DNA of 22,642 bases from an uncultured Collinsella sp. (GTDB lineage: Bacteria; Actinomycetota; Coriobacteriia; Coriobacteriales; Coriobacteriaceae): assembly GCA_902495545.1 (NCBI GenBank), contig CABUXM010000030.1:1-22642 (forward strand). Direction: 5' to 3'. Each line of letters opens with the position of its first letter. Within the stretch, counting starts at the first letter, position 1. The translations under genes and the position numbers were made by a program. Shown piece after piece: positions 1-7,235 of the stretch. The notes below the pieces were generated by a model. That model saw only the letters and a program-made list of their open reading frames with translations, was not told the DNA's origin and did not search any database.

Positions 1-717
1 ATTGTTAGATTAAAAGTAACAGACCGGATGAAGATACGTGCGACGGGGGCGAGGCGAATGGCTGAGCGGTATCGATATGCGGGTTCAACGGTATCACATT
101 GGCCACATAGATTATTAACCTGCATTTCTAACAGTTAAGGAGACGGGTGCTTTCCAGCACACTCCTTCGATGATGCCTTCCGCTAGTTGCTATGCCGGTT
201 TCAGCCAACAAAGAATGTGCCCGGGCGCTCAGGTTCACCGTTAGCGTTGGCAACATATGAGATGGGCCAGACCCTTACCGCGCGCCGATTGCGCGAGAGG
301 TGTCGGGCTCCATGTTTATTCCACCTGCTTGTTATCAACCAGCTTCGTTCAACGTTAGACATTCAAGATGTCAGACGTCGAACCTGCGCCAAAGACGCAG
401 CTGGGGCTACTAGTTGCCTACAATCGCTCGCGAAGCTCGCCTGTTCGTGCGTGAATATCTGACAGCTCCGTCAGACATTGTCGGACATTTGATTGTTCGA
501 CAAATGCGCACGTGGTCGCGTTCGCAAAGATTACTGAACGGTCGATGGGTGCGTTGAGACCGGAGCAAACGGCGGATGCCAGAAAAATGGCCTCACAGAA
601 TCGCACCCATGGATGATAAAATTGACCTCCCTGGCGCAAATACCCGGGCGGTCAATTCATCCCCTCGTTCGCGATCCTGTTGGGTTTTGGGGCTTTGACA
701 TGTTGTTGACGGATGGA
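1..717. other. Gene-poor stretch with scattered hairpins
   Basis: I recognise no gene here. Open frames are short, have no convincing ribosome site and resemble nothing I know. A frame open from base 1 to a stop near 138 (about 45 codons, no start in the window) could be the tail of a gene outside the window. A hairpin lies at 137-167 (AAGGAG and GTGCT arms pairing with AGCAC and CTCCTT). Another inverted repeat pairs 620-627 with 650-657 (AATTGACC/GGTCAATT) and extends inward through a CCC/GGG pair. Neither has a T-run, so they are not obvious terminators. Confidence 0.5.
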
Positions 718-897
718 TCAGCCGTACAGCTTGATCTCCCGGGGTTCCATGTGGTCGTCCCCCAATAAGACGTCCCTGATGTAGCTCTGCGGCAGGAACT
801 CGACGGGCAGCACTGGGTCGTCGACGTAGCCGGGCACGGGGAGTAGGCGTGGCCTTTGGATATAGCGTGGCCGCCTGCCGGCGGTCGGACTGCCACT
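718..897 (-). pseudogene. C-terminal remnant of an unidentified protein
   Basis: The minus strand carries a reading frame of about 60 codons with no start codon that ends in TGA at 718-720. The last 40 or so residues look like genuine protein, with balanced composition and GC-rich third positions. They include a run reading PGYVDDPVLPVEFLPQSY and end in EIKLYG. Upstream (about 860-897) the frame becomes Arg/Pro-rich and then closes at 898-900. The simplest reading is the 3' end of a gene whose 5' part was deleted or replaced. I do not recognise the family. A random open frame remains possible. Confidence 0.35.
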
Positions 898-972
898 TCA
901 GTCAAAAGCTCAGGCGCGCGCATTAAAATAATGGATATATCGCTTGATAGGCTTTTGACCAAGCATGAACAT

Positions 973-1019
973 CGCAGGTAAATCCGTGTACCAATTTTTG
1001 GTATACGAATTTACCTGCG
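973..1019. repeat. 22-bp near-perfect inverted repeat
   Basis: The arms at 973-994 and 998-1019 start and end in CGCAGGTAAAT/ATTTACCTGCG and match at 20 of 22 positions around a 3-base TTT spacer. One mismatch can form a G-U pair in plus-strand RNA and the other in minus-strand RNA. The element lies immediately upstream of the first copy of the 177-bp direct repeat. There is no T-run, so an operator, a recombinase site or a hairpin element is more likely than a terminator. Confidence 0.6.
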
Positions 1020-1020
1020 G

Positions 1021-1197
1021 TTTGCTGAAAGCTCTGACATGCGCTGTCGACTTCATTAAAATCGATTGCCGATCAAGTCTTCCTATATATGCGAGCCCTG
1101 AGAAACTGCGCTGTGAACCTGAGACTGCTATCGATCGGCCCGGTGCACCGGGCCGCTGTCCTCGAGCCGACATCAGCTTGCCGGTCTCAAAACGTAT
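1021..1197. repeat. 177-bp direct repeat, copy A
   Basis: This stretch matches 1917-2093 without gaps at all but about six positions, mostly transitions. Each copy contains a perfect 20-bp palindrome, here at 1136-1155 (CGGCCCGGTGCACCGGGCCG). This sits inside a weaker outer stem made by GAGACtG and CGGTCTC. The open frames seen inside the repeat on both strands are by-products of the duplication and lack ribosome sites. Copies A and B lie on either side of the DUF1648 gene. Confidence 0.85.
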
Positions 1198-1214
1198 ACT
1201 TGATTTAAGGCGGA

Positions 1215-1874
1215 GTGGAATGTGGGCGCGCAAGGAGATGCGGAATCGATGAGAGCCTCAAAAAAACTACTGCAGTGTTATCATCTTTCATCCTCTCTAT
1301 TCTTCCATTTCTGATTCTATGGGCGGCTTGGTCAGTCCTCCCTGATACAATTCCCGCTCATTGGAGTGGGGGTGTGGTTGATCGATGGGGTAATAAGCTT
1401 GAATTGCTGGTTGTTCCGCTGTTTTCTCTGATTGGTTCTATTGCAATTTCTGTGTACCTTATTGTTTCCACGCGGCGAAGAGAGTTCGCGGATTTCTCTG
1501 TTCGAATGCGACGGGACTTTGTTGCGTGCTATATTTCCAGTCTTCTTTTATCGACAACCTGCTCAGTGATAATTGCCGTTTGGATTCAGTTGATTCTTAC
1601 GCAAAGCACTGCGGTTGATGGGGGGCTTGGACTATCGATCCTGTATTCCCTTCCCGGGCTATATGTGATCTTGTGCGCTTTGCCGCCTTTTTATGCGAGC
1701 GGCGAGAGCAAAAAGGCAGAGCGCCTGATAACAGTTCTTATTGGCGGCGCGGAGATTGTTCTTTGTGGAATAGTGCTTGAAGGTTCGGCTGCCTCTTATG
1801 CGATGATTGGACTGATGATTCTGTTCTGTGCGTTTGAGATTGTGTCACAGGCAAGGGATAGCCGGTCCTTATGA
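1215..1874 (+). CDS. DUF1648-domain membrane protein (SdpI-like)
   Basis: This is a small integral membrane protein of about 200-219 residues. Near the N-terminus it has the DUF1648 signature PDTIPAHW followed by VDRWGNK, as in SdpI-type proteins. SdpI of Bacillus gives immunity to the SDP toxin, but most DUF1648 proteins have no known role. Hydrophobic segments lie near residues 19-41, 62-84, 102-128, 138-161 and 172-210. The start is uncertain. The long frame begins at a GTG at 1215 without a well-spaced ribosome site. The best start signal, AAGGAG at 1232-1237 followed by ATG at 1249, is one frame off because of a seven-A run. One extra A would give a protein starting MRASKKTTAVLSS. GTG at 1275 is another in-frame choice. 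The gene is AT-richer than its surroundings and is bracketed by direct repeats, which suggests a transferred cassette. Confidence 0.7.
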   Translation: MECGRARRCGIDESLKKTTAVLSSFILSILPFLILWAAWSVLPDTIPAHWSGGVVDRWGNKLELLVVPLFSLIGSIAISVYLIVSTRRREFADFSVRMRRDFVACYISSLLLSTTCSVIIAVWIQLILTQSTAVDGGLGLSILYSLPGLYVILCALPPFYASGESKKAERLITVLIGGAEIVLCGIVLEGSAASYAMIGLMILFCAFEIVSQARDSRSL

Positions 1875-1916
1875 GTTGAATTACGCGCGTGCGGATATAA
1901 AGGGTGGCATGTTAAA

Positions 1917-2093
1917 TTTGTTGAAAACTCTGACATGCGCTGCCGACTTCATTAAAATCGATTGCCGATCAAGTCTTCCTATATATGCGAGCCCTGAGAA
2001 ACTGCGCTGTGAACCTGAGACCGCTATCGATCGGCCCGGTGCACCGGGCCGCTGTCCTCGAGCCGGCATCAGCTTGCCGGTCTCAAAAGGTAT
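1917..2093. repeat. 177-bp direct repeat, copy B
   Basis: This is the second copy of the repeat at 1021-1197, in the same orientation and about 97% identical by eye. Its 20-bp palindrome is at 2032-2051. Here the outer arms GAGACCG and CGGTCTC pair without the mismatch seen in copy A. It starts about 40 bases after the stop codon of the DUF1648 gene. From 2094 to 2247 I see no gene. Confidence 0.85.
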
Positions 2094-2247
2094 GCCACCT
2101 GACACTCGATAATCGAGCTGTAGACGTCGTGCTAATCGATTGCCGAAACCCAGTGCCAAAACCTTACCGTCAATTCCCATCTGAAATTCGAAAATGAGGC
2201 TATAAATCTAGCTGACAGGCCAATCCAGCCCCTTGGCCGTAATCGCC

Positions 2248-2282
2248 AAAAGAAAGGCCCGCGCAGGATTGCACGAGCCTTT
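2248..2282 (-). terminator. Intrinsic terminator of the pilin-like gene
   Basis: On the minus strand AAAGGCTCGTGC (2282-2271) pairs with GCGCGGGCCTTT (2264-2253) across a six-base loop. This is 12 pairs including two G-U pairs, followed by CTTTT. It starts about 12 bases past the stop codon of the leftward gene ending at 2294. Confidence 0.75.
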
Positions 2283-2293
2283 ATCCAGACTGA

Positions 2294-3289
2294 TTAGAAA
2301 CACCAAGCGGGACAGACGCAAATCCAGTTCCTGGCAAAGCTGTTGTGCGACGGATCGCCGCTGTCGTGGACAACGATGAAGTTCACAGAGTCGTTCGGAA
2401 GCACCGAGCGCTCCCACCAATAGCTGCCCATGGCAATGACAGAGTTGCCAGAATCGTTATTCGTCACCTTGCCCTTAAAGGCCTCATACTGAGCACCCTC
2501 CTTGCCAATCCAAGAATAATCGGACCAGCGGCTCTTGGGAGTTTCTACGATCTCGGAGTAGCTGAGCAGGAACAGCCTGTCCGCTGTCTCCGTCACGGCG
2601 GCATCCTTGTTCGCGTACCCGCCGACGTTGCAAGTGAGCTTCCTGACGGTCTTCACCTTGGATTGGAAGTCGGCAGGCATGAGGTTCCAGATTTCGCTGG
2701 AGTTCATCTTCGCACGGAGCTCGGACCTCTCCCAGCCGGCGACATTGGTGTCGGTCGCGTTCATGCTGGAGCTGATAGTCGTCGAGGAAGTCAAGAACGT
2801 CAGACCCGCCTTGCCCGAGCCGTCGGCGAGGTTGTCGTGGTTGATGCCGATGATGCGGTATTCGAGCGTCTTACCGTTCGTGAGCTTCATCGTGAACTTG
2901 GTACCGGCATCCATCGCGGCCTTCGCCTTGGCGTAAGCAGGGGAAGCCTCGCCCTTCGCGGCGATGTCCTCGGCGACAGCTTTCTGCTCCTCGAGCGTCC
3001 AGTCCTTCGCGTCCTTGGCGATAGCTGCCTGGACGGTCGCGGAATCAGCCCCGGCGGTACCGCCGCCGGATGCTCCGCCGCCCTCGGTGCCAGCGCTAGT
3101 CCCGCTGTTCACCGTGTTGCCGACTAGGTTGAACTGGTTTCGGATGGCCCCGGCCACGCCGGGTCCCGCGAACACGATGACCAGACCGATGACCGCGATG
3201 ATCAGGACGTACTCGATGATCGATTGCCCTCGGAGACGGGTACTCCTAGGAGATACCCCCCCCCGAAGGTTAATTGCCGCTGCATGCAT
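2294..3289 (-). CDS. Flp-pilin-like secreted protein with DUF6273-like domain
   Basis: The predicted protein has 331 residues. A short basic, Arg-rich leader is followed by GQSIIEYVLIIAVIGLVIV (about residues 20-38). This is the pattern of Flp/Tad (class III) prepilins: cleavage after Gly, then Gln, Glu at mature position 5, and a hydrophobic helix. Next comes a Gly/Ser/Thr-rich linker (about 58-78). The C-terminal region (about 110-331) resembles DUF6273, with IIGINHDN, GWERSELR and a terminus ending CPAWCF. I infer an extracellular or surface protein anchored by its pilin-like helix. I chose ATG at 3289 because AAGGGAG lies eight bases upstream. The longer GTG start at 3298 touches that ribosome site. 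A G9 run falls in codons 9-11. No other pilus assembly gene is visible nearby. A terminator follows. Confidence 0.8.
   Translation of the reverse strand: MHAAAINLRGGVSPRSTRLRGQSIIEYVLIIAVIGLVIVFAGPGVAGAIRNQFNLVGNTVNSGTSAGTEGGGASGGGTAGADSATVQAAIAKDAKDWTLEEQKAVAEDIAAKGEASPAYAKAKAAMDAGTKFTMKLTNGKTLEYRIIGINHDNLADGSGKAGLTFLTSSTTISSSMNATDTNVAGWERSELRAKMNSSEIWNLMPADFQSKVKTVRKLTCNVGGYANKDAAVTETADRLFLLSYSEIVETPKSRWSDYSWIGKEGAQYEAFKGKVTNNDSGNSVIAMGSYWWERSVLPNDSVNFIVVHDSGDPSHNSFARNWICVCPAWCF
3256..3264 (-). repeat. G9 homopolymer in 5' coding region
   Basis: Nine C on the plus strand read as G9 in codons 9-11 of the pilin-like gene. At nine G the frame is open. With ten G, translation stops within four codons of the tract (GGT ATC TCC TAG). 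With eight G, it stops about 15-20 codons later. Long G tracts of this kind at the start of surface-protein genes are the classical substrate for slipped-strand phase variation. Confidence 0.8.
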
Positions 3290-3364
3290 ATGCGACACTC
3301 CCTTCGCTCAGGGTTTATAGATACATCGCCGAGCGTAGGACTATTCCATAATTCTTCTCCGGTC

Positions 3365-3416
3365 TTGCCGCAGCGGCAACCGCATCGACGGTCAACTATC
3401 GAAATTGCGCTACAAT
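3365..3416. promoter_or_regulatory. Possible promoter and operator between divergent genes
   Basis: The gap between the leftward pilin-like gene and the rightward gene at 3456 holds a 7-bp inverted repeat (TTGCCGC-a-GCGGCAA, 3365-3379). It also holds a good -10 box, TACAAT (3411-3416), oriented rightward. No -35 box stands out. The assignment is tentative. Confidence 0.3.
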
Positions 3417-3455
3417 AGAACACGCGTTCGTTAATGATTAGAGAGGGGTGCCGCT

Positions 3456-3758
3456 GTGGGGGAGAGCGAGAAGTCAATCCGTCTGGTCACGGCCCTCGTC
3501 GAGTGCCGCCCCGACGGCGAGTACGCCCCGTGGGGCATCAAATGGTACGACGGCACCGTCTACCCGTTCGACCGCATCGAGTCCTACAGCTCCCGCTCGT
3601 GGGCGCTCGGCAGGAACAGGCAGTCCGAGTCCTGGCGCGTGGTCGTAGGGGACGGCACCTGCCGCGACATCTGCCATTACCGAAACAGCTGGTACGTTGT
3701 CCATAACCCCGACAATGACGTGCCTGCGGAATGCGCACCGGAAGGACCGTGCAAGTAG
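3456..3758 (+). CDS. Small hypothetical protein, about 100 residues
   Basis: The frame starts with GTG at 3456, preceded by GAGAGGGG at a suitable distance. Codon use is strongly biased to G/C third positions, as in the large gene downstream. The product is soluble and rich in charged and aromatic residues, with a run reading PWGIKWYDGTVYPFDRIES. The pattern (short strand, WYDG, a basic middle, then WYVVHN near the end) resembles small single-domain beta-rich proteins found beside Y-family polymerase genes in other bacteria, but I cannot assign a family. The C-terminal tail is acidic and Pro/Cys-containing. No signal peptide or membrane segment is seen. The next stretch downstream contains only gene fragments. 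Confidence 0.6.
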   Translation: MGESEKSIRLVTALVECRPDGEYAPWGIKWYDGTVYPFDRIESYSSRSWALGRNRQSESWRVVVGDGTCRDICHYRNSWYVVHNPDNDVPAECAPEGPCK

Positions 3759-3770
3759 TGCCGTCAGGCG

Positions 3771-3869
3771 TTAAGCCTGCGGGCGGTCCCTGATTGCCGC
3801 CGCGAGCGTTTCGGAGAGCCTCCCAAGCTGTTCCGATGCACACTCGACTATTTGCTCCGGCTCGGCCAT
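3771..3869 (-). pseudogene. Short coding-like fragment, possible C-terminal remnant
   Basis: On the minus strand a frame ending in TAA at 3771-3773 reads MAEPEQIVECASEQLGRLSE and continues to IRDRPQA, with normal helical composition. ATG at 3869 has only a weak GGGG upstream. The coding-like character continues to about 3895 and then stops at the point where an unrelated plus-strand fragment begins. A 32-residue gene is possible. A truncated C-terminus is more likely. The family is unknown. Confidence 0.25.
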
Positions 3870-3879
3870 ATCCCCATGA

Positions 3880-4050
3880 GCGGCGCCCAATTGGCCCAAG
3901 AGCCGCGACGGAGTCCTGTTCGTCCGCGGCACCGGTACCGATGCGAACGACAAGCTCATGACGGTCAACGGCGTCCACATGTACCGCCAGAATATCTGGG
4001 TCAAAGGGGTCGAACTCGCGGCCTCGCTCGGAAAGAAGCCTCTCGTATAG
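3880..4050 (+). pseudogene. C-terminal remnant of an unidentified protein
   Basis: A plus-strand frame without a start codon ends in TAG at 4048-4050. From about 3898 it reads like real protein (DGVLFVRGTGTDANDKLMTV, then NIWVKGVELAASLGKKPLV), with consistent G/C third positions. Upstream the frame closes at 3877-3879, and the sequence switches to a coding-like fragment on the opposite strand, so about 3880-3897 marks a rearrangement junction. I do not recognise the family. Confidence 0.45.
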
Positions 4051-4119
4051 AGTCGATTGCCCAATATAAGAGGGACCGCTGTCGTTTGACGGCGGCGCGG
4101 AGTGGTATTTGGCTTAGAT

Positions 4120-4209
4120 ATGAAGGTCCCCCACAATCCCCAGCTCGATTCCGCCTCATCTGGAAATCAGGACGAGAATGTTGCCGATTGCATGAATCCG
4201 CACCGATGA
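4120..4209 (+). CDS. Possible 29-residue small ORF
   Basis: ATG at 4120 opens a 29-codon frame reading MKVPHNPQLDSASSGNQDEN and ending in PHR. The composition is polar and protein-like. The nearest GGAG (about 4098-4101) is too far away to be a normal ribosome site, so this may be a fragment or a chance frame. It ends 36 bases before the start of the large phosphoesterase gene. A small hairpin (4078-4097, CCGCTGTC/GACGGCGG with one G-T pair) lies upstream. Confidence 0.2.
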   Translation: MKVPHNPQLDSASSGNQDENVADCMNPHR

Positions 4210-4245
4210 ATTGACGGTCCATCGCCATATCTGCAGGAGAAACAA

Positions 4246-7164
4246 ATGACCCGAACCACAGACGAAATGTCTCTCCGAACGCCGCCCATTAGAAAAATCG
4301 CCTCGTTGCCGGTATCCCGCCTGGCAGTGCAATTAGGCCTGGAATTCGTGAAACGGGATCCGCTCCAGAGGTTCCTGGAGAACCCGAGCCTCGTGACGCT
4401 CGGGGCGATTCCGAAGAGGGAGCAGACGGGGGAGATGGCCAGGCTGGCCATAGACGGCGAGAAGCGGGCATTCGAGCGTGGGGAGCTCCACTATGCCGGG
4501 CTGAAGAACGCCTCCAAAAGGGCGCTCGACAGGGACATGTGCCTCGAGGCATGCGGCATCGACGGCCTGAACATCAGGTTCGTCCCCAAGGGCTACCTTG
4601 ACTACGAGATGTACCTGACGGCGGTGAGGGAAAATCCGAATTGCATCGGTGCCGTCCCCGACCGATTCATAGACGATGCCATGCTGGATGCTGCTGTCAC
4701 GAACGGCAGGCACCCGGGGAGCTTCGTGCTAGAGAAGGTCCTAGAGCACGCGGACAAGGTCCAGAACGTCGCCGAGACGTGCCGCAAGGCCGTACTCGCC
4801 GACCCGATGGCGATTGACCAGGTCCCGACACGTTACCAGACCCGTACGCTCTGCCGCGAGGCGGTGACGCTCAACCCGGCTGTGCTGCGCCGCGTACCGG
4901 ACCGTTGTAAAACCGAGGAACTATGCCGTATCGCGGTCACGGGCGACCCGATGCTCCTAGGCGACGTCCCGCGGGAGATAATCACCCGCGACATGGCATA
5001 CGGGGCGGTCGAAAGAAACCCGCTCGCTCTCCAATACGTCCCGGAGGACATGGTCACCGGGGACCTCGCCGAGATGGCGGTCAAGACGACCAGGGCCGTC
5101 CCCGGCGAGACGCGCGACTGGCCGATACGCTACGTGCCGCCGAAATACCTCAGCCCGCATCCCCTGCGCGGCCTGAACCGTCTGGTCTCGATTTCCCTGG
5201 AGATCGACCCCCACAGCATCGCCGCGGTACCCGACAGGTTCCTGAACGCGTCGGCGGTGAAGAAGGTTATCGACGAGCATCCGGACATCTACGTCGAGCT
5301 TTCGGAACCGACCCGATCGCGGAAGTCGATAGCCGAGCTCGCCGTCAGGCTCGACTGGCGCAACGAGCGCCACCTGCCCGACTGCCTGCGCGAGAGGGTG
5401 TTCCACGACGGCAAGGCCGCGCCCATATGCCAGAAGCCGAGAACCTCGGAGACGACGAAGAGGCTGGAGGATGAGGACAGGCGACTGCGGCCGATGGGGG
5501 AGGTCGGTCTCGGTTCGGACCATGATTCCCTCGGCCCAGACCGCCTCAGGCGCTATATCCACTACATCTCCGATATCCATATCGACCACCAGCTCAGGCT
5601 CACCGGAACCCCGTATGCCGAGACGGTGGGTCGAGTCAGGAGAAAGACCGACGGACTCGTCGCCTCGCGTCGGGACGAGGACCTGTTCCTGCTCGCGGGA
5701 GACATCGCGCCGTCCGTCCGCGGGATGGAGGCGTTCCTGGACGCCTACAGGCTCTCCCTCGGCGAGGAAGGGCGGATGGGGACCATGCTCTGTGTGCTCG
5801 GGAACCACGAGCTTTGGAGCGGTCAGGTTCCCGGGCCGAAATGCCCGTTCGACCTGGATGCCGCGGTGGGCGAGTACCGCGACGCCTGCAGAAGGCATGG
5901 CGCCGTGCTCCTGGAGAACGACCTCTATATCGAGTACAGGGACGGCCGGTTCCGCCGCATCATCGACGAGGAGACGCTGCTGTCGGCGGATGACGCGGAC
6001 CTCGCGCTGCTGCTCGGCAACTGCCGGATGATAGTCCTCGGCGGGTGCGGCTACAGCGGGATCGGCGACGGCATCAAGGTCGACCTCCTAAACGGAGGGG
6101 CGGCCGATGCCGAGAGGAGCGCGCGCTTCAGGCGCCTGCACGACAAGCTGCTCAGGTGCGCGGGCGGCCAGAGGGTCGTGGTCCTCACACATTACCCGCT
6201 GGGCGAATGGTCGTCCGGACCCGGGAACCCCGAATGGGTATACGTCAGCGGCCACACGCACCGGAACACCTTCTCCGAAGGCGCGGGGCGCCCCACCGTC
6301 CTGGCTGACGGGCAGGTCGGTTACAGGCCATCGAAATGGGGCTACAGGACCTATGCGCTCGACACTACGGGCTGCTGCGACCCGCTGGCCGGCGCCGCCG
6401 ACGGTATCTACGAGGTCGATGTCAGGCTGTACGAGGACTTCAACCGTGCACGCGGCATATATATGAGCAAGTTCAACCGCGCCGGCAGGGTCTTCGCCCT
6501 CAAGCGAGGCGACAACTACATGTTCGTCCACAGGGGGGAGGACGGGGGCAACCTCCACCTTCTCGCGGGCGGACGCATCACAAACCTCTCACAGGCGGAC
6601 ATCGGGTACTACTACCGCAACCTCCAGGAATACTCCGAACGCGTCGAGAGGCTCTTCGCCCCGTACTACTCAGCGCTAACGGCCATATCCGAGGAGGTGA
6701 AGGGCATCGGGGGATACGGATCCATCCACGGGAGCATCGTCGATATCGACTACTTCAACCACATCTACCTCGACCCCCTGGACGGAAGCCTGACGCCCTA
6801 TTATGCGGAGAGCACCGAGGAGAGGGAGGTCTACGATACCGTCGAGCTCCTGCTGAAGGGCTCCCCATTCATCGACGGCAGCATCAAGCGCGGTTTCCTG
6901 AGGGCAAGGAAGCGCGGCGAGCTAGCCATGATAGCTGGCGCAAAATCGGAGTACAGGCCCAGTCCGGCGCTCGCGCCCGTGCTCAGCACGGACAAGGCAA
7001 TATACGCGAAGTCCAACGCGATGAAGTCCGTCCAATACCTGCTCGAGCGAAACGTTGTGCGCATCTGGAACGACCGAGTGCTGGAAAGCGCTACCTTTAG
7101 CTGCCCTGTCGGAAACTTACCCGCCAATACGAGGGGGCTCATGGGAAAGGCGAATCAATCCTAA
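4246..7164 (+). CDS. Helical-repeat protein with metallophosphoesterase domain
   Basis: This is a 972-residue protein starting at ATG 4246, with CAGGAGA just upstream. Residues about 100-320 hold tandem 24-residue repeats of the pattern VP-x5-T-x2-LC-x2-AV-x2-NP-x2-L, recalling DUF4116-type helical repeats. Residues about 435-690 form a calcineurin-like phosphoesterase with all core motifs: D443-I-H445, G485-D486, G519-N520-H521-E522, H649 in LTHYP, and G669-H670-T671-H672. The active site for two metal ions looks complete. The remaining 280 residues include GSIVDIDYFNHIYLDPLDG and a conserved-looking PYYAE stretch, possibly a further family-specific domain. There is no signal peptide, so it is probably cytosolic. 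The substrate (nucleic acid, nucleotide or phosphoprotein) cannot be told from sequence. It stands alone between degraded sequence on both sides, which suggests an accessory gene. Confidence 0.8.
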   Translation: MTRTTDEMSLRTPPIRKIASLPVSRLAVQLGLEFVKRDPLQRFLENPSLVTLGAIPKREQTGEMARLAIDGEKRAFERGELHYAGLKNASKRALDRDMCLEACGIDGLNIRFVPKGYLDYEMYLTAVRENPNCIGAVPDRFIDDAMLDAAVTNGRHPGSFVLEKVLEHADKVQNVAETCRKAVLADPMAIDQVPTRYQTRTLCREAVTLNPAVLRRVPDRCKTEELCRIAVTGDPMLLGDVPREIITRDMAYGAVERNPLALQYVPEDMVTGDLAEMAVKTTRAVPGETRDWPIRYVPPKYLSPHPLRGLNRLVSISLEIDPHSIAAVPDRFLNASAVKKVIDEHPDIYVELSEPTRSRKSIAELAVRLDWRNERHLPDCLRERVFHDGKAAPICQKPRTSETTKRLEDEDRRLRPMGEVGLGSDHDSLGPDRLRRYIHYISDIHIDHQLRLTGTPYAETVGRVRRKTDGLVASRRDEDLFLLAGDIAPSVRGMEAFLDAYRLSLGEEGRMGTMLCVLGNHELWSGQVPGPKCPFDLDAAVGEYRDACRRHGAVLLENDLYIEYRDGRFRRIIDEETLLSADDADLALLLGNCRMIVLGGCGYSGIGDGIKVDLLNGGAADAERSARFRRLHDKLLRCAGGQRVVVLTHYPLGEWSSGPGNPEWVYVSGHTHRNTFSEGAGRPTVLADGQVGYRPSKWGYRTYALDTTGCCDPLAGAADGIYEVDVRLYEDFNRARGIYMSKFNRAGRVFALKRGDNYMFVHRGEDGGNLHLLAGGRITNLSQADIGYYYRNLQEYSERVERLFAPYYSALTAISEEVKGIGGYGSIHGSIVDIDYFNHIYLDPLDGSLTPYYAESTEEREVYDTVELLLKGSPFIDGSIKRGFLRARKRGELAMIAGAKSEYRPSPALAPVLSTDKAIYAKSNAMKSVQYLLERNVVRIWNDRVLESATFSCPVGNLPANTRGLMGKANQS

Positions 7165-7194
7165 CTTCACTTGCAATCAAGCCTAGGTTCTGCC

Positions 7195-7222
7195 CGCGAG
7201 ATCGGCCATTGCCGATCTCGCG
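7195..7222. terminator. Strong hairpin after the phosphoesterase gene
   Basis: A perfect 12-bp inverted repeat (CGCGAGATCGGC at 7195-7206, GCCGATCTCGCG at 7211-7222) with a four-base loop lies 31 bases past the stop codon at 7164. No T-run follows. It may still end or stabilise the transcript, or protect the tail of the leftward remnant from read-through. Confidence 0.45.
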
Positions 7223-7235
7223 CCTCCGGATACGG

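Noticed and set aside
1..140. Possible tRNA (GGGTTCAACGG near 77)
   Set aside because: No acceptor stem, D arm or anticodon arm can be folded around it.
910..2197. Matching open frames on both strands inside the two 177-bp copies
   Set aside because: They owe their similarity to the DNA repeat. They have no ribosome sites, and a palindrome-rich repeat explains them better than a gene family.
2345..3320. Long plus-strand frames opposite the pilin-like gene
   Set aside because: They are antisense shadows with skewed Arg/Ala/Pro composition. The minus strand has the terminator, ribosome site and recognisable domains.
1055..4062. Recurring CGATTGCC strings at several sites (near 1063, 1959, 2137, 3223, 4053)
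   Set aside because: Two of them are explained by the direct repeat. The rest share no longer flanking sequence, so chance is sufficient.
4923..7100. Long alternative frames within the phosphoesterase gene
   Set aside because: They come from high GC content in a codon-biased gene. Their translations are Arg/Pro/Ser-rich and lack motifs.
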